A stretch of 15,211 nucleotides of DNA from Candidatus Roizmanbacteria bacterium UBA6242 (lineage in GTDB: Bacteria > Patescibacteriota > Microgenomatia > UBA1406 > GWC2-37-13): the NCBI GenBank assembly GCA_002440905.1, contig DJWA01000014.1, positions 1 to 15,211 of the forward strand. The letters are read 5' to 3'. The translations under genes and the position numbers were made by a program. This document shows, one piece after another, positions 1 to 7,632 of this stretch. Position 1 is the stretch's first letter. Each line of letters opens with the position of its first letter. Below the pieces are notes generated by a model. That model was not told where the DNA came from. It did not search any database and saw only the letters and a list, made by a program, of their open reading frames with translations.

Positions 1-802
1 AATTCGACATATGACTGCCCCCGGATAATCCCTTTTCCCAAACAAACACATATAGAGAAACTGTCCCGAATATAATTAACGTTAAGTATTTTGAAACCTT
101 ATTATTATTCAGATTGAGGGCCAAAAATCCGGCTAATACAATAAGCAAATTTACAACGCTAAACTGCCAGAACAACAATTGACCCACCGTCAAAAATGTC
201 AACAACACTACGATTCTGAAGGAAAGTGTTTTGGCTTTTGTTTGGAGATATATCAATATGAGTGTTGCCAACCACAAGGGAACAGTAAAGTTTTCTCTCA
301 AGGCGGGAAAAATCGTTGCTCTTGTTGAATAGGGCACGCTCACAACCATTAGGGCTAATGACACAAATGCTGCTAAATAAGAACCGCTTACTAACAACGC
401 ACCCAAAAAAACGATCGCAAATGTCAATCCGACAAAAGAAAATACTCCATACAGATAAAAGTCCATCGGTCCTATTGGAAGGTTAAACTTTTGAGAAAGC
501 TTGAATCCAACTGAAAGTAATATTTCCGGTGCAATATTGAATTCCTTAAGGGAATATATCCTGTCGGGATATAAAACGCTATCATCTTTGGAGAGTTCAG
601 CTAATCCGGAGACAAGGTTTTTCGACCTAATTAGCCTGTCGTAGAAGGAATAATAAAAAGCATTCTCTGAAAAAAAGAGTAGATTTTTCTCTTTCTTGTT
701 TATGGAGTAATAATTGGTCTTGACAGTAAAAACCTTGAAATTGAAGTAGGACGAGAGTACCCAAATAGCCAAAAACGTTATAATAACTAACCGCTTCTGC
801 AT
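1..802 (-). CDS. DPY19-like multi-pass membrane glycosyltransferase (C-terminus cut by window edge)
   Basis: Open from an ATG at 800-802 to the left edge with no stop, giving 267 residues of an incomplete protein. Several stretches resemble the DPY19 family (animal GT-C tryptophan C-mannosyltransferases using a lipid-phosphate-mannose donor). These are SENAFYYSFYD near 45-55, where family members have an acidic residue before an LYYSYYK-like segment; a YP..I..LKEFNIAPEILL block near 78-96; TRATIFPALRENFTVP near 160-175; and QLLFWQFS near 208-215. One hydrophobic helix lies at 5-20, then a long extracytoplasmic loop, then several membrane helices from about 115 on. E46 sits in the first external loop, where GT-C enzymes carry their key acid. 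The substrate in this organism is unknown. It could be a C-mannosyltransferase or another GT-C enzyme of the same superfamily. The similarity was judged by eye from remembered family sequences. It is divergently transcribed from the rpe-like gene, 30 nt away. Confidence 0.72.
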   Translation of the reverse strand, partial: MQKRLVIITFLAIWVLSSYFNFKVFTVKTNYYSINKKEKNLLFFSENAFYYSFYDRLIRSKNLVSGLAELSKDDSVLYPDRIYSLKEFNIAPEILLSVGFKLSQKFNLPIGPMDFYLYGVFSFVGLTFAIVFLGALLVSGSYLAAFVSLALMVVSVPYSTRATIFPALRENFTVPLWLATLILIYLQTKAKTLSFRIVVLLTFLTVGQLLFWQFSVVNLLIVLAGFLALNLNNNKVSKYLTLIIFGTVSLYVFVWEKGLSGGSHMSN

Positions 803-808
803 TATTAC

Positions 809-814
809 ATTATA
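809..814 (-). promoter_or_regulatory. -10 box for a leaderless DPY19-like mRNA
   Basis: A perfect TATAAT on the minus strand lies six bases before the ATG at 802, so transcription would start at or within a base or two of the start codon. No good -35 hexamer is visible at the usual distance, and there is no Shine-Dalgarno sequence. This supports the chosen start. Confidence 0.6.
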
Positions 815-817
815 CTT

Positions 818-826
818 TGTTACAAT
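818..826 (+). promoter_or_regulatory. Extended -10 promoter for the rpe-eno-gpm operon, leaderless
   Basis: TGTTACAAT is an extended -10 element (TG, one base, TACAAT). It ends six bases before the ATG at 833, the same spacing as the divergent promoter on the other strand. No ribosome binding site fits in the gap, so the message is predicted to be leaderless. Confidence 0.55.
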
Positions 827-832
827 TAAGGC

Positions 833-1507
833 ATGGATATCTGTCCTTCAATCCTTGAATTTGACGCTTCAAACTATCTCTTACAAATAAAAAGGCTATC
901 GCCATATTTCAAATACTTCCAGATAGATATCGCCGACGGGGTATATGTTGACAACAAAACGGCCTCACTAGACGAGGTTATAGACGCTATTAAGCGTACC
1001 AACCCCGTAGAACTAAAAGACATCACTCTAGATTTTCATCTTATGGTCCGCGACTACGAGACCGAGATAAAGAAACTCGAAACCATAAATGAAAAAGTAA
1101 AAATAAAAAACGTTCTTGTTCACTTCAGTGTCGTCAATAATTTCGGTTTTGACGTTCTCAAGTTCTCGCCCTTTTCAGTTGGTATAGTTTTGAATCCAGA
1201 CGAAAGCGTTGAAAATTTAAAAAGCAGTTTTAATCTCGAACAGATCCCAAGTATTCAAATTATGTCTGTTATACCTGGCGCCCAGGGCAAGCCTTTCATG
1301 CCAGAAACGCTCAATAAAATTGACCAATTAAGGTCGCTTGACTATAGGTCTGAAATATTCCTTGACGGAGCCGTCAACAGCAAGACCTTGCCGGTAATAA
1401 ACGAGATGAAATCCAAACCAGATTTTGTTTGTCCAGGAAGTTATTTAACCAAGTGTCCGGATAATGAATTAAAACAAAGGTCCGATTATTTGTTAAAATT
1501 TGCATAA
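833..1507 (+). CDS. rpe: Ribulose-phosphate 3-epimerase-like protein, divergent metal site
   Basis: A 224-residue TIM-barrel protein of the ribulose-phosphate 3-epimerase family, which interconverts ribulose 5-phosphate and xylulose 5-phosphate in the pentose-phosphate pathway. Family landmarks in order are CPSIL at 4-8, IDIADG at 31-36, DFHLMV at 67-72, LVHF at 95-98, GIVLNP at 117-122, IMSVIPGAQGKPF at 143-155, LDGAVN at 177-182 and PGSYL at 201-205. Of the usual metal ligands, D32, H69 and D178 are present, but the His of the normal HIDVMDG motif is Gln (Q30) and the Met two residues after D32 is Ala. The protein may therefore bind metal differently or act on another substrate. It is first in an operon; enolase follows after 6 nt. 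The family assignment is firm, the exact reaction less so. Confidence 0.8.
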   Translation: MDICPSILEFDASNYLLQIKRLSPYFKYFQIDIADGVYVDNKTASLDEVIDAIKRTNPVELKDITLDFHLMVRDYETEIKKLETINEKVKIKNVLVHFSVVNNFGFDVLKFSPFSVGIVLNPDESVENLKSSFNLEQIPSIQIMSVIPGAQGKPFMPETLNKIDQLRSLDYRSEIFLDGAVNSKTLPVINEMKSKPDFVCPGSYLTKCPDNELKQRSDYLLKFA

Positions 1508-1513
1508 CTCAAT

Positions 1514-2749
1514 ATGAAGATAAAAGACGTGAAAGCTATCGAAATCCTCGACTCCCGCGGAAACCCAACTGTCAGGACTTACCTGACCTTAGATGACGGT
1601 ACAATTGCCGCCGCATCGGTCCCTTCGGGAGCATCAACTGGAACTCATGAAGCAATTGAACTCAGGGACAAGGATCAGAAAAGATATGGTGGGCAGGGGG
1701 TCCTCAATGCTGTCAATAACGTTAATTATGTAATAAAAAAAATGGTGATTGGAGCAGATGCGGATCCAAAAACTATTGACCAAAAGATGATCGCCCTAGA
1801 TGGAACTCCTGACAAGTCCCGGCTCGGAGCAAACGCAATCTTGTCAGTTTCTGAAGCCTTAAACCGTGCTCTTGCCTCATCATCCAAGAAACCTCTCTGG
1901 CGCTTTTTGAGCGATTATTATTTCGAAGGCAAGGGTAATGCACCGAAAATCATGTTCAATGTCGTGAACGGCGGAAAACATGCTTCGTGGAACTTTGACA
2001 TCCAGGAATTCATTATTATCCCCCAGAGACAACTTGCCTCTGAGGCGGTTCGAATGGGAGCTGAAATTTATCACGCCATAAAAAAGAATCTCAAGAAGAA
2101 AGGGTTGTCTACATTGGTCGGAGACGAAGGTGGGTTCTCTCCCAATCTCAATAGCAATGAAGAAGTCTTTCAAGTAATAATAGAGTCGGCGACGAATGCA
2201 GGATACGTCAACGGAAAAGATTACCGATTGGCAATTGACGCTGCCGCTTCCGAATTCTATAGCGGTAGCAAATATATCCTTAAAAAGGATAACCGGGAAG
2301 TGAGTGGGGACGAACTCATAAACTACTATCTTTCGCTCGAGAAGAAATATCTCGTCCATTCGTTTGAAGACGCCTTCCACGAAGACGATTGGGAAAACTG
2401 GACTAAGTTCATGACGCGTCTTGATCCCCACAACCTGCTTATTGGAGACGACCTTTTGTGCACTGATACCAAAAGGATAAAGATCGGCCACGAAAAGAAA
2501 TCCATCAACTCGGTACTCATAAAGCTCAACCAAATAGGGACAGTTCTTGAGACAGTTGAGGCGATAAAAATGACCCAAAAATACGGATGGGCGGTCGCCG
2601 TTTCCCACCGGTCGGGCGAAACTGAGGATCCGTTTATCGCCGATCTGGCATACGCCTCCAGTGCCGAATTCCTGAAAACAGGCGCACCGGCGAGATCGGA
2701 TCGGGTGTCAAAACACAACCGGTTAATCGAAATTGAAAACAAACTCTAA
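1514..2749 (+). CDS. eno: Enolase (phosphopyruvate hydratase)
   Basis: Converts 2-phosphoglycerate to phosphoenolpyruvate in the cytoplasm, the penultimate step of glycolysis. It has 411 residues, slightly short of the usual ~430. All hallmark motifs are readable: SRGNPTV at 14-20, SGASTGTHEAIELRD at 38-52, GANAILSVS at 105-113, NGGKHA at 152-157, GDEGGF at 203-208, D242 in AIDAAASE, E285 in SFED, GDD at 311-313, the catalytic base K337 in LIKLNQIGT, SHRSGETED at 364-372 and LKTGAPARSDR at 387-397. The substrate and Mg2+ sites therefore look intact. The usual YPIVSIEDP segment is replaced by YLVHSFEDAFHEDDW, with the acidic ligand kept. The gene lies between the epimerase (6 nt upstream) and phosphoglycerate mutase (start codon directly after the stop), so the three are probably cotranscribed. 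Long antisense open frames cross it but have no family resemblance. Confidence 0.97.
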   Translation: MKIKDVKAIEILDSRGNPTVRTYLTLDDGTIAAASVPSGASTGTHEAIELRDKDQKRYGGQGVLNAVNNVNYVIKKMVIGADADPKTIDQKMIALDGTPDKSRLGANAILSVSEALNRALASSSKKPLWRFLSDYYFEGKGNAPKIMFNVVNGGKHASWNFDIQEFIIIPQRQLASEAVRMGAEIYHAIKKNLKKKGLSTLVGDEGGFSPNLNSNEEVFQVIIESATNAGYVNGKDYRLAIDAAASEFYSGSKYILKKDNREVSGDELINYYLSLEKKYLVHSFEDAFHEDDWENWTKFMTRLDPHNLLIGDDLLCTDTKRIKIGHEKKSINSVLIKLNQIGTVLETVEAIKMTQKYGWAVAVSHRSGETEDPFIADLAYASSAEFLKTGAPARSDRVSKHNRLIEIENKL

Positions 2750-3505
2750 ATGAAAAGACTGGTAATTATCCGACACGGATTGACCGAATGGACTACTCGA
2801 TTCACGGGCTGGACTGATATCGATTTGGCGCCTGAAGGGATCGAACTGACTAAAAAGTATGCCCTAAGGTTAAAGGAAAAGGGTTTTTACTTTGATATAG
2901 GCTTTGCCTCAAGACTTAAAAGGGGGGTGAGAACACTTGAGACGGCTTTATCGGTTTTGGGACAGGATAAGATACCGGTAATAAAAGATTGGCGACTGAA
3001 CGAACGTCACTATGGAGCGTTGCAGGGATTGAATAAAGCCGAAACCGCCGAGAAGTACGGTGAAGACCAGGTTAAAGTTTGGAGGCGGAGTTTTGCCGTC
3101 CCTCCCCCGCCCCTCGAAAAAGCCGATCCGCGCCATCCCATAAACGACCCGATGTACCAAGACGTTGACCAGATTCTTTTGCCGTCAGGTGAATCATTGA
3201 AGAATACTTACGACCGGGTAATCCCGTATTTCAGGGAAAAAGTCGAGCCCGAATTATCGGCCGGAAGAAAAGTAATCCTTTCAGGCCACAGTAATTCCAT
3301 AAGGGCGATCGTCATGTATCTTGAAAAACTGACTGAAAAGGAGATTGTTGAAGTCAATATCCCCTACTGTATTCCCCTCATATACGAATTTGACGACGGT
3401 TTGAAGTTGATAAAACATTATTATTTGGCAAGCAATGAGGAAGTCGAAGAATCGATAAGGTCGATAAAGAATCAGGCAAAGAAATCCAACTCTAGAAATA
3501 CTTGA
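2750..3505 (+). CDS. gpmA: 2,3-bisphosphoglycerate-dependent phosphoglycerate mutase
   Basis: Interconverts 3- and 2-phosphoglycerate, feeding enolase encoded just upstream. At 251 residues it matches the dPGM family in length. It keeps the catalytic phospho-His H9 in RHG (8-10), RFTGWTDIDL (17-26), LKRGVRTL (56-63), LNERHYGALQGLNKAETAEKYG (83-104, with acid E85), WRRSF (111-115), the second catalytic His H180, and NIPYCIPLIYEFD (203-215). There are two oddities. The stretch between RHG and RFTGW is two residues shorter than normal and lacks the usual Trp-Asn pair (here Trp-Thr-Thr), and the normally strict HGNS is HSNS (180-183). Both changes are in frame, so it is not an obvious pseudogene. 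The start codon immediately follows the enolase stop. Its own stop, TGA, lies inside the -35 box of the next promoter. Confidence 0.93.
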   Translation: MKRLVIIRHGLTEWTTRFTGWTDIDLAPEGIELTKKYALRLKEKGFYFDIGFASRLKRGVRTLETALSVLGQDKIPVIKDWRLNERHYGALQGLNKAETAEKYGEDQVKVWRRSFAVPPPPLEKADPRHPINDPMYQDVDQILLPSGESLKNTYDRVIPYFREKVEPELSAGRKVILSGHSNSIRAIVMYLEKLTEKEIVEVNIPYCIPLIYEFDDGLKLIKHYYLASNEEVEESIRSIKNQAKKSNSRNT

Positions 3506-3530
3506 CATGCTCCTTACATTTAGTTATCAT
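3502..3530 (+). promoter_or_regulatory. Near-consensus promoter giving a leaderless pckA message
   Basis: TTGACA (3502-3507), a 17-base spacer and TATCAT (3525-3530), then six bases to the pckA ATG at 3537. With initiation about seven bases after the -10 box, the mRNA would begin at the start codon. The -35 box contains the TGA stop of the upstream mutase gene, so promoter and coding sequence overlap. Confidence 0.8.
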
Positions 3531-3536
3531 TGACCC

Positions 3537-5084
3537 ATGGAGAGCCTAAAGGCAATCTATAACCCAACTTTAAAGTTTCTTTACGATCGGGCATTTGAAA
3601 AAAAAGAGGCGGTCAAAGCCTCAACAGGAACTCTCGTAGTATATACCGGTCGCTACACCGGACGGTCACCTAACGATAAGTTTATTGTCGACACAAAAAA
3701 AGTCCACAATAAAATTAACTGGGGTAAAGCCCATCTTTCGATTTCTCCCGAAAGTTACGATTCGCTTAAAAATAAACTCGTCGGTTTTTTTAAGACTCAG
3801 GACGAACTATACGTCATTGACGCCTATGTGGGTGCGCATAAAAAACACCGACTCAAGGTGAGACTTTACTTGGAGCACGCTTACCAAGCGATTTTTGCAA
3901 AACACCTTTTCAGGCGCCCCAATAAAACGGAACTTAAAAATTTTAAACCGGAACTGACGATATACTGTGCCCCATCGGTTATAGCTGACCCGGCAACAGA
4001 TCGGACTAATTCCGAAGCTTTTATTATTTTGAATATCGACAAGAAAACCATTTTGATTGGAGGAACGAAATATGCCGGTGAAATAAAAAAATCGGTCTTC
4101 TCCTACATGAACTATTTGCTGCCCCAGAAAAAAGTTTTTCCGATGCACTGCAGCGCCAATGTCGATAAGAAAGGCAAAAACACTGCCCTGTTCTTCGGGC
4201 TCTCTGGAACTGGAAAGACGACCCTTTCAGCCGACACATCAAGGCGACTGATTGGAGATGACGAACACGGGTGGTCACCTGAGGGAGTCTTCAACTTCGA
4301 GGGCGGTTGTTATGCCAAATGCATAAAGATAAAAAAAGAGTCCGAACCCCAGATTTGGTCGGCGATCCACCGCAAAGAAGCGCTTGCCGAAAACGTCGTT
4401 TTGACTAAAAACCACGACTTTGATTTCGACTCTGACGAAATAACCGAAAACACTAGAGCAGTTTATCCTCTGGAATTCATCTCAAATTCCGTGCCAAACG
4501 GAACCGGGAGGCATCCTAAGTATGTGATTTTCTTAACGGCCGACGCCACTGGTTGCTTGCCACCGGTTGCCAGGCTTACCTTAAATCAAGCGGCCTACCA
4601 TTTTCTGTCCGGATATACATCAAAATTGGCAGGGACCGAAAGAGGAATAACCGAACCCAAGCCGACCTTTTCTGCCTATTTCGGAGGCCCTTTCATGCCC
4701 TTAAAACCAATGATTTATCTCAATCTATTAAGAAGCTACCTCAAAAAACACAACACCAAGGTATTTCTCGTTAATACCGGGTGGGTCGGAGGCGCCTACG
4801 GAACCGGACACAGAATCTCAATCCGCGATACCCGGGCAATAGTTGACGCCATTTTAAAAGGTGAACTCAATACGGTTGAATGCCACCATGACACGGTTTT
4901 CAATCTCCATGTTCCCAAGCGCGTCAAAAACGTCGAAAACAACATTCTAGATCCGTCGTTTTCTTGGATGAATAAAAAGTTCTATCTAGAATCCGCCAAA
5001 AAATTAGCCCAACTTTTTGTTGAAAATATGAAAAAATTCCCAGACGTCCAAAAAGAAATTAAAAATTCTGGACCAAAACCATGA
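3537..5084 (+). CDS. pckA: ATP-dependent phosphoenolpyruvate carboxykinase
   Basis: Interconverts oxaloacetate + ATP with PEP + CO2 + ADP. In the PEP-to-oxaloacetate direction it would make ATP and supply oxaloacetate to the aminotransferase encoded next. It has 515 residues; the N-terminus is somewhat shorter than the E. coli enzyme. Visible motifs are YTGRYTGRSPNDKF (36-49), FPMHCSANV (201-209), the kinase-1a P-loop GLSGTGKTT (221-229), GDDEHGW (240-246) for metal binding, FEGGCYAK (254-261), ENTRAVYP (304-311), TADATG (334-339) and GTERGITEPKPTFSAYFGGPF (366-386). All are characteristic of the ATP-type and not the GTP-type enzyme. It has its own leaderless promoter although it sits in line with the upstream glycolytic genes. 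Its stop overlaps the aminotransferase start (ATGA), implying translational coupling. Confidence 0.96.
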   Translation: MESLKAIYNPTLKFLYDRAFEKKEAVKASTGTLVVYTGRYTGRSPNDKFIVDTKKVHNKINWGKAHLSISPESYDSLKNKLVGFFKTQDELYVIDAYVGAHKKHRLKVRLYLEHAYQAIFAKHLFRRPNKTELKNFKPELTIYCAPSVIADPATDRTNSEAFIILNIDKKTILIGGTKYAGEIKKSVFSYMNYLLPQKKVFPMHCSANVDKKGKNTALFFGLSGTGKTTLSADTSRRLIGDDEHGWSPEGVFNFEGGCYAKCIKIKKESEPQIWSAIHRKEALAENVVLTKNHDFDFDSDEITENTRAVYPLEFISNSVPNGTGRHPKYVIFLTADATGCLPPVARLTLNQAAYHFLSGYTSKLAGTERGITEPKPTFSAYFGGPFMPLKPMIYLNLLRSYLKKHNTKVFLVNTGWVGGAYGTGHRISIRDTRAIVDAILKGELNTVECHHDTVFNLHVPKRVKNVENNILDPSFSWMNKKFYLESAKKLAQLFVENMKKFPDVQKEIKNSGPKP

Positions 5085-6247
5085 AATTATCTAAATTTGC
5101 CATGTCAATTAACCCCTCTCTCACCCTTTCAATTACGGCCCGCGCCAAGGAAATGAAAAAAAGAGGCCTAGATGTTGTATCGTTTGGAGCAGGAGAACCG
5201 GACTTTGATACCATGCAACATATTAAGGATGCCGCAAAACGAGCAATCGACGAAGGATTTACCAAATACACACCAACCTCAGGGATCCCAGAACTAAAAG
5301 AGGCGATCGCCGCAAAGCTCAGGCGCGACAACTGGCTCGACTACAAACCAAGTCAAATTCTGGTTTCAACGGGAGCCAAACAAGCACTTTACGAGATAAT
5401 CATGACGGTTGTCGAGGCTGGAGATGAAGTCATCGTTCCCGTCCCCTATTGGGTGTCCTATGAAGAAATGGTAAAGATGGCCGGAGGTACGACCGTTTTT
5501 CTTAAAACTCGCGGATTTAAACTCGACCCTTCCGACCTTGAAATGGCCATTACCCCAAAGACCAAAATGCTTATCCTGAACTCGCCGGTCAATCCGACGG
5601 GCGCCGTCTACGACGAAAAAGATCTCAAGAAAATTGCCGCTATATGCGTCAAACATAATGTCTTCATCGTTTCTGACGAAATATACGAAAAACTGATTTA
5701 CGACAAAAAACATGTTTCAATTGCCGCAATAAACGACAAAGTGAAAAAGATAACTGCCGTCGTTAACGGTATCTCAAAGAGCTATTCCATGACCGGATGG
5801 AGACTAGGATATGTTGCCGGACCGGAGGAGGTTATCAAGGTGGCAACCCGACTTCAAGACCATATCACCTCAAACGCCTCATCGATCTCCCAAAAAGCGG
5901 CCCTTGCGGCCATTGATGGTCCCCAGGATCATATCCCAAAGATGATTTGGGAATACAAGAAAAGGCGTGATCTGATGGTCGAGAGATTGAACGCAATTGA
6001 AGGAGTAAAAGCCCCACTTCCTGACGGCGCCTTCTACGTTTTTGCGGATGTTTCCGCATACTATCGGGATGGCATAAGCGGATCTCTGGATTTCTGTAAC
6101 AAGCTTCTTGAGGAAGCATACGTTGCCGTAATTCCGGGAATTGCCTTCGGAGACGATAGATTCGTCAGGTTGAGTTTCGCCACCGGCACCGACCACATCA
6201 AGCGAGGACTCGAACGGATGACTAAATTTTGCGAGAAGATAAAGTAA
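5081..6247 (+). CDS. aspC: Aspartate-type aminotransferase (class I, PLP)
   Basis: A fold-type I PLP aminotransferase of 388 residues, close in sequence to bacterial subgroup Ib aspartate aminotransferases, which exchange amino groups between aspartate/oxaloacetate and glutamate/2-oxoglutarate. Motifs are FGAGEPDFDT (35-44), KYTPTSGIPELKEAI (62-76), VPVPYWVSYEE (119-129), NSPVNPTGAVYD (167-178), SDEIYEKL (198-205, D199 for the pyridine nitrogen), NGISKSYSMTGWRLGYVAGP (229-248, PLP lysine K233) and RFVRLSFA (360-367, with R363 expected to bind the substrate carboxylate). Coupling to pckA by an ATGA overlap supports oxaloacetate/aspartate as the substrate pair. Related Ib enzymes may also use prephenate, which sequence alone cannot exclude. 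Its stop codon touches the stop codon of the convergent gene. Confidence 0.92.
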   Translation: MKLSKFAMSINPSLTLSITARAKEMKKRGLDVVSFGAGEPDFDTMQHIKDAAKRAIDEGFTKYTPTSGIPELKEAIAAKLRRDNWLDYKPSQILVSTGAKQALYEIIMTVVEAGDEVIVPVPYWVSYEEMVKMAGGTTVFLKTRGFKLDPSDLEMAITPKTKMLILNSPVNPTGAVYDEKDLKKIAAICVKHNVFIVSDEIYEKLIYDKKHVSIAAINDKVKKITAVVNGISKSYSMTGWRLGYVAGPEEVIKVATRLQDHITSNASSISQKAALAAIDGPQDHIPKMIWEYKKRRDLMVERLNAIEGVKAPLPDGAFYVFADVSAYYRDGISGSLDFCNKLLEEAYVAVIPGIAFGDDRFVRLSFATGTDHIKRGLERMTKFCEKIK

Positions 6248-7621
6248 TCAACCGTCTATCTCATCATCCTCATCGCTTGGCAAGGCTTGGAGCAGCAACT
6301 CCTTAAAACCGTTTTCATTTTTCCAGAAATTTATTCTATTGACCTCGGTTTCAATCACCTCCCTTATTAGGGGGGCAACGTCGACAAAATCTATCAGTCC
6401 GGAATTATTTTTTGCATAGGAGTAAATATCACCCAAAGCCTGTCTCGAATTGGAGATTAAAAATTTTATTTTTATCCCGGCTTTTTCAGCTTGATCAACT
6501 ATCAAATCGATATTCTCCCTCCAACCCCGATGATACTTTCCTTTGACGTCATAGAACCCATCTGCAAATCTTGCGTGACCCAACAATATATTGACGCTCT
6601 TTATCCCGGCATCTGCTTCGATCAACTTACTTATTACTCCCTGCATGGTTCCGAAGGTTGCCCCTTCATCATCGTATAATAGTAGGTTCTTATTTTTAAC
6701 CTGTTTTATCTGTTCCTGTGTCAAATCCTTAAAAGTAGTATTCCCGTTACTATCCCTATCCTTTTCGAAGTTTACCTTGTTCTCAATACCCAAGTATTCC
6801 TGAATCCTCAAGGCGGCGATATTCCTTCCTTTGTCGGGCCTAATAAAAGCAAATTCTTTAGGATCAAACTTTCCGGATTCATTTCCCAACCTATCAACAA
6901 ACTCGTCGGCCATATATCTCCATAATGACACCGGCGCAAACGGCATTCCATTTTCCGCAGCCCACGCTTGACTGGCGGAGGAATGGGGTTCAAAATTAAT
7001 GATTTTGTCAAAATTTTTCGAAAGCATTTCCATAACGCCTGCGATCATTATCGTCTGACCAGTAAAGTTTATTTCACCGGTTGCGGAATCAATTTTGGCA
7101 TTTTTGTCTTCTCTTTGGTTGGCCATGAATGGAGCTACTAGTACAATTTTTTTTACTTTTGGATTTTTTCTGTATCTTGAGGCGACTTCGTTTATGAGCA
7201 TATAGTCGTTAGATTCGATAGGCGAAGCTACGATAAATACGGTTTCTGGTACGACCTCGTTTAAAACATCTATCCTCGCTTCTACGTCATGACCAAACGG
7301 AGTTTCTTTGTATTCAGCAACCGGATGAGATCCTAAAGGTTGTTCCAATAAATTGTTATATAAGTCAACCGAAAAGTCGTGACCCCGATGAGGTGGAGCC
7401 ACCATAACGACTTGGAAATTACCAGGCTCTCTCAATTTAAGTTTTTCCTCTTTTCTGTTGGATAATTCCCTTGAATATTTCCACGTCAAAGCTGGAGCCC
7501 TGCAATACAAAGCCCGACCATTTTCTACAACAGGCAGCGTGCTTTCAACGAAAGCACTTTTGGGAAGTTTTTTAAATCCCGGAGCCCTCTCTCCGTTTCG
7601 GGATGAATTTTCCGAAGCCAT
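6248..7621 (-). CDS. Divergent ribose-phosphate pyrophosphokinase-like protein
   Basis: At 457 residues it is much longer than a standard PRPP synthetase (~310-320). Its core follows that fold: VFIVASPIESNDYMLINEVA (128-147), APFMANQREDKNA (163-175, equivalent to the PYxxYxRQDR loop), INFEPHSSASQAW (208-220, equivalent to the Asp/Glu-Leu-His segment), FIRPDKGRNIAAL (259-271, equivalent to SPDxGG) and LLYDDEGATFGTM (314-326, in the place of the PRPP-binding DDxxxTxxT loop). A PRPP synthetase makes PRPP from ribose 5-phosphate and ATP for nucleotide synthesis, which fits the nearby deaminase and epimerase. The N-terminal ~70 residues and the acidic C-terminus (SDEDDEIDG) have no counterpart I recognise. 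Because several catalytic segments are altered, it may instead be a related phosphoribosyltransferase-fold enzyme. It starts at an ATG downstream of a good promoter. Confidence 0.72.
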   Translation of the reverse strand: MASENSSRNGERAPGFKKLPKSAFVESTLPVVENGRALYCRAPALTWKYSRELSNRKEEKLKLREPGNFQVVMVAPPHRGHDFSVDLYNNLLEQPLGSHPVAEYKETPFGHDVEARIDVLNEVVPETVFIVASPIESNDYMLINEVASRYRKNPKVKKIVLVAPFMANQREDKNAKIDSATGEINFTGQTIMIAGVMEMLSKNFDKIINFEPHSSASQAWAAENGMPFAPVSLWRYMADEFVDRLGNESGKFDPKEFAFIRPDKGRNIAALRIQEYLGIENKVNFEKDRDSNGNTTFKDLTQEQIKQVKNKNLLLYDDEGATFGTMQGVISKLIEADAGIKSVNILLGHARFADGFYDVKGKYHRGWRENIDLIVDQAEKAGIKIKFLISNSRQALGDIYSYAKNNSGLIDFVDVAPLIREVIETEVNRINFWKNENGFKELLLQALPSDEDDEIDG

Positions 7622-7632
7622 AAAGTGTAAGC

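Noticed and set aside
2384..2402. WxxW motif (WENW) in enolase as a C-mannosylation target for the DPY19-like enzyme
   Set aside because: This Trp pair is a normal feature of the cytoplasmic enolase fold, and the enzyme's active site would face outside. No WxxW was found in the secreted glycoside hydrolase-like protein.
1880..2742. Long minus-strand open frames inside enolase
   Set aside because: They are shadows of a strongly conserved plus-strand gene, with no recognisable motifs or start signals.
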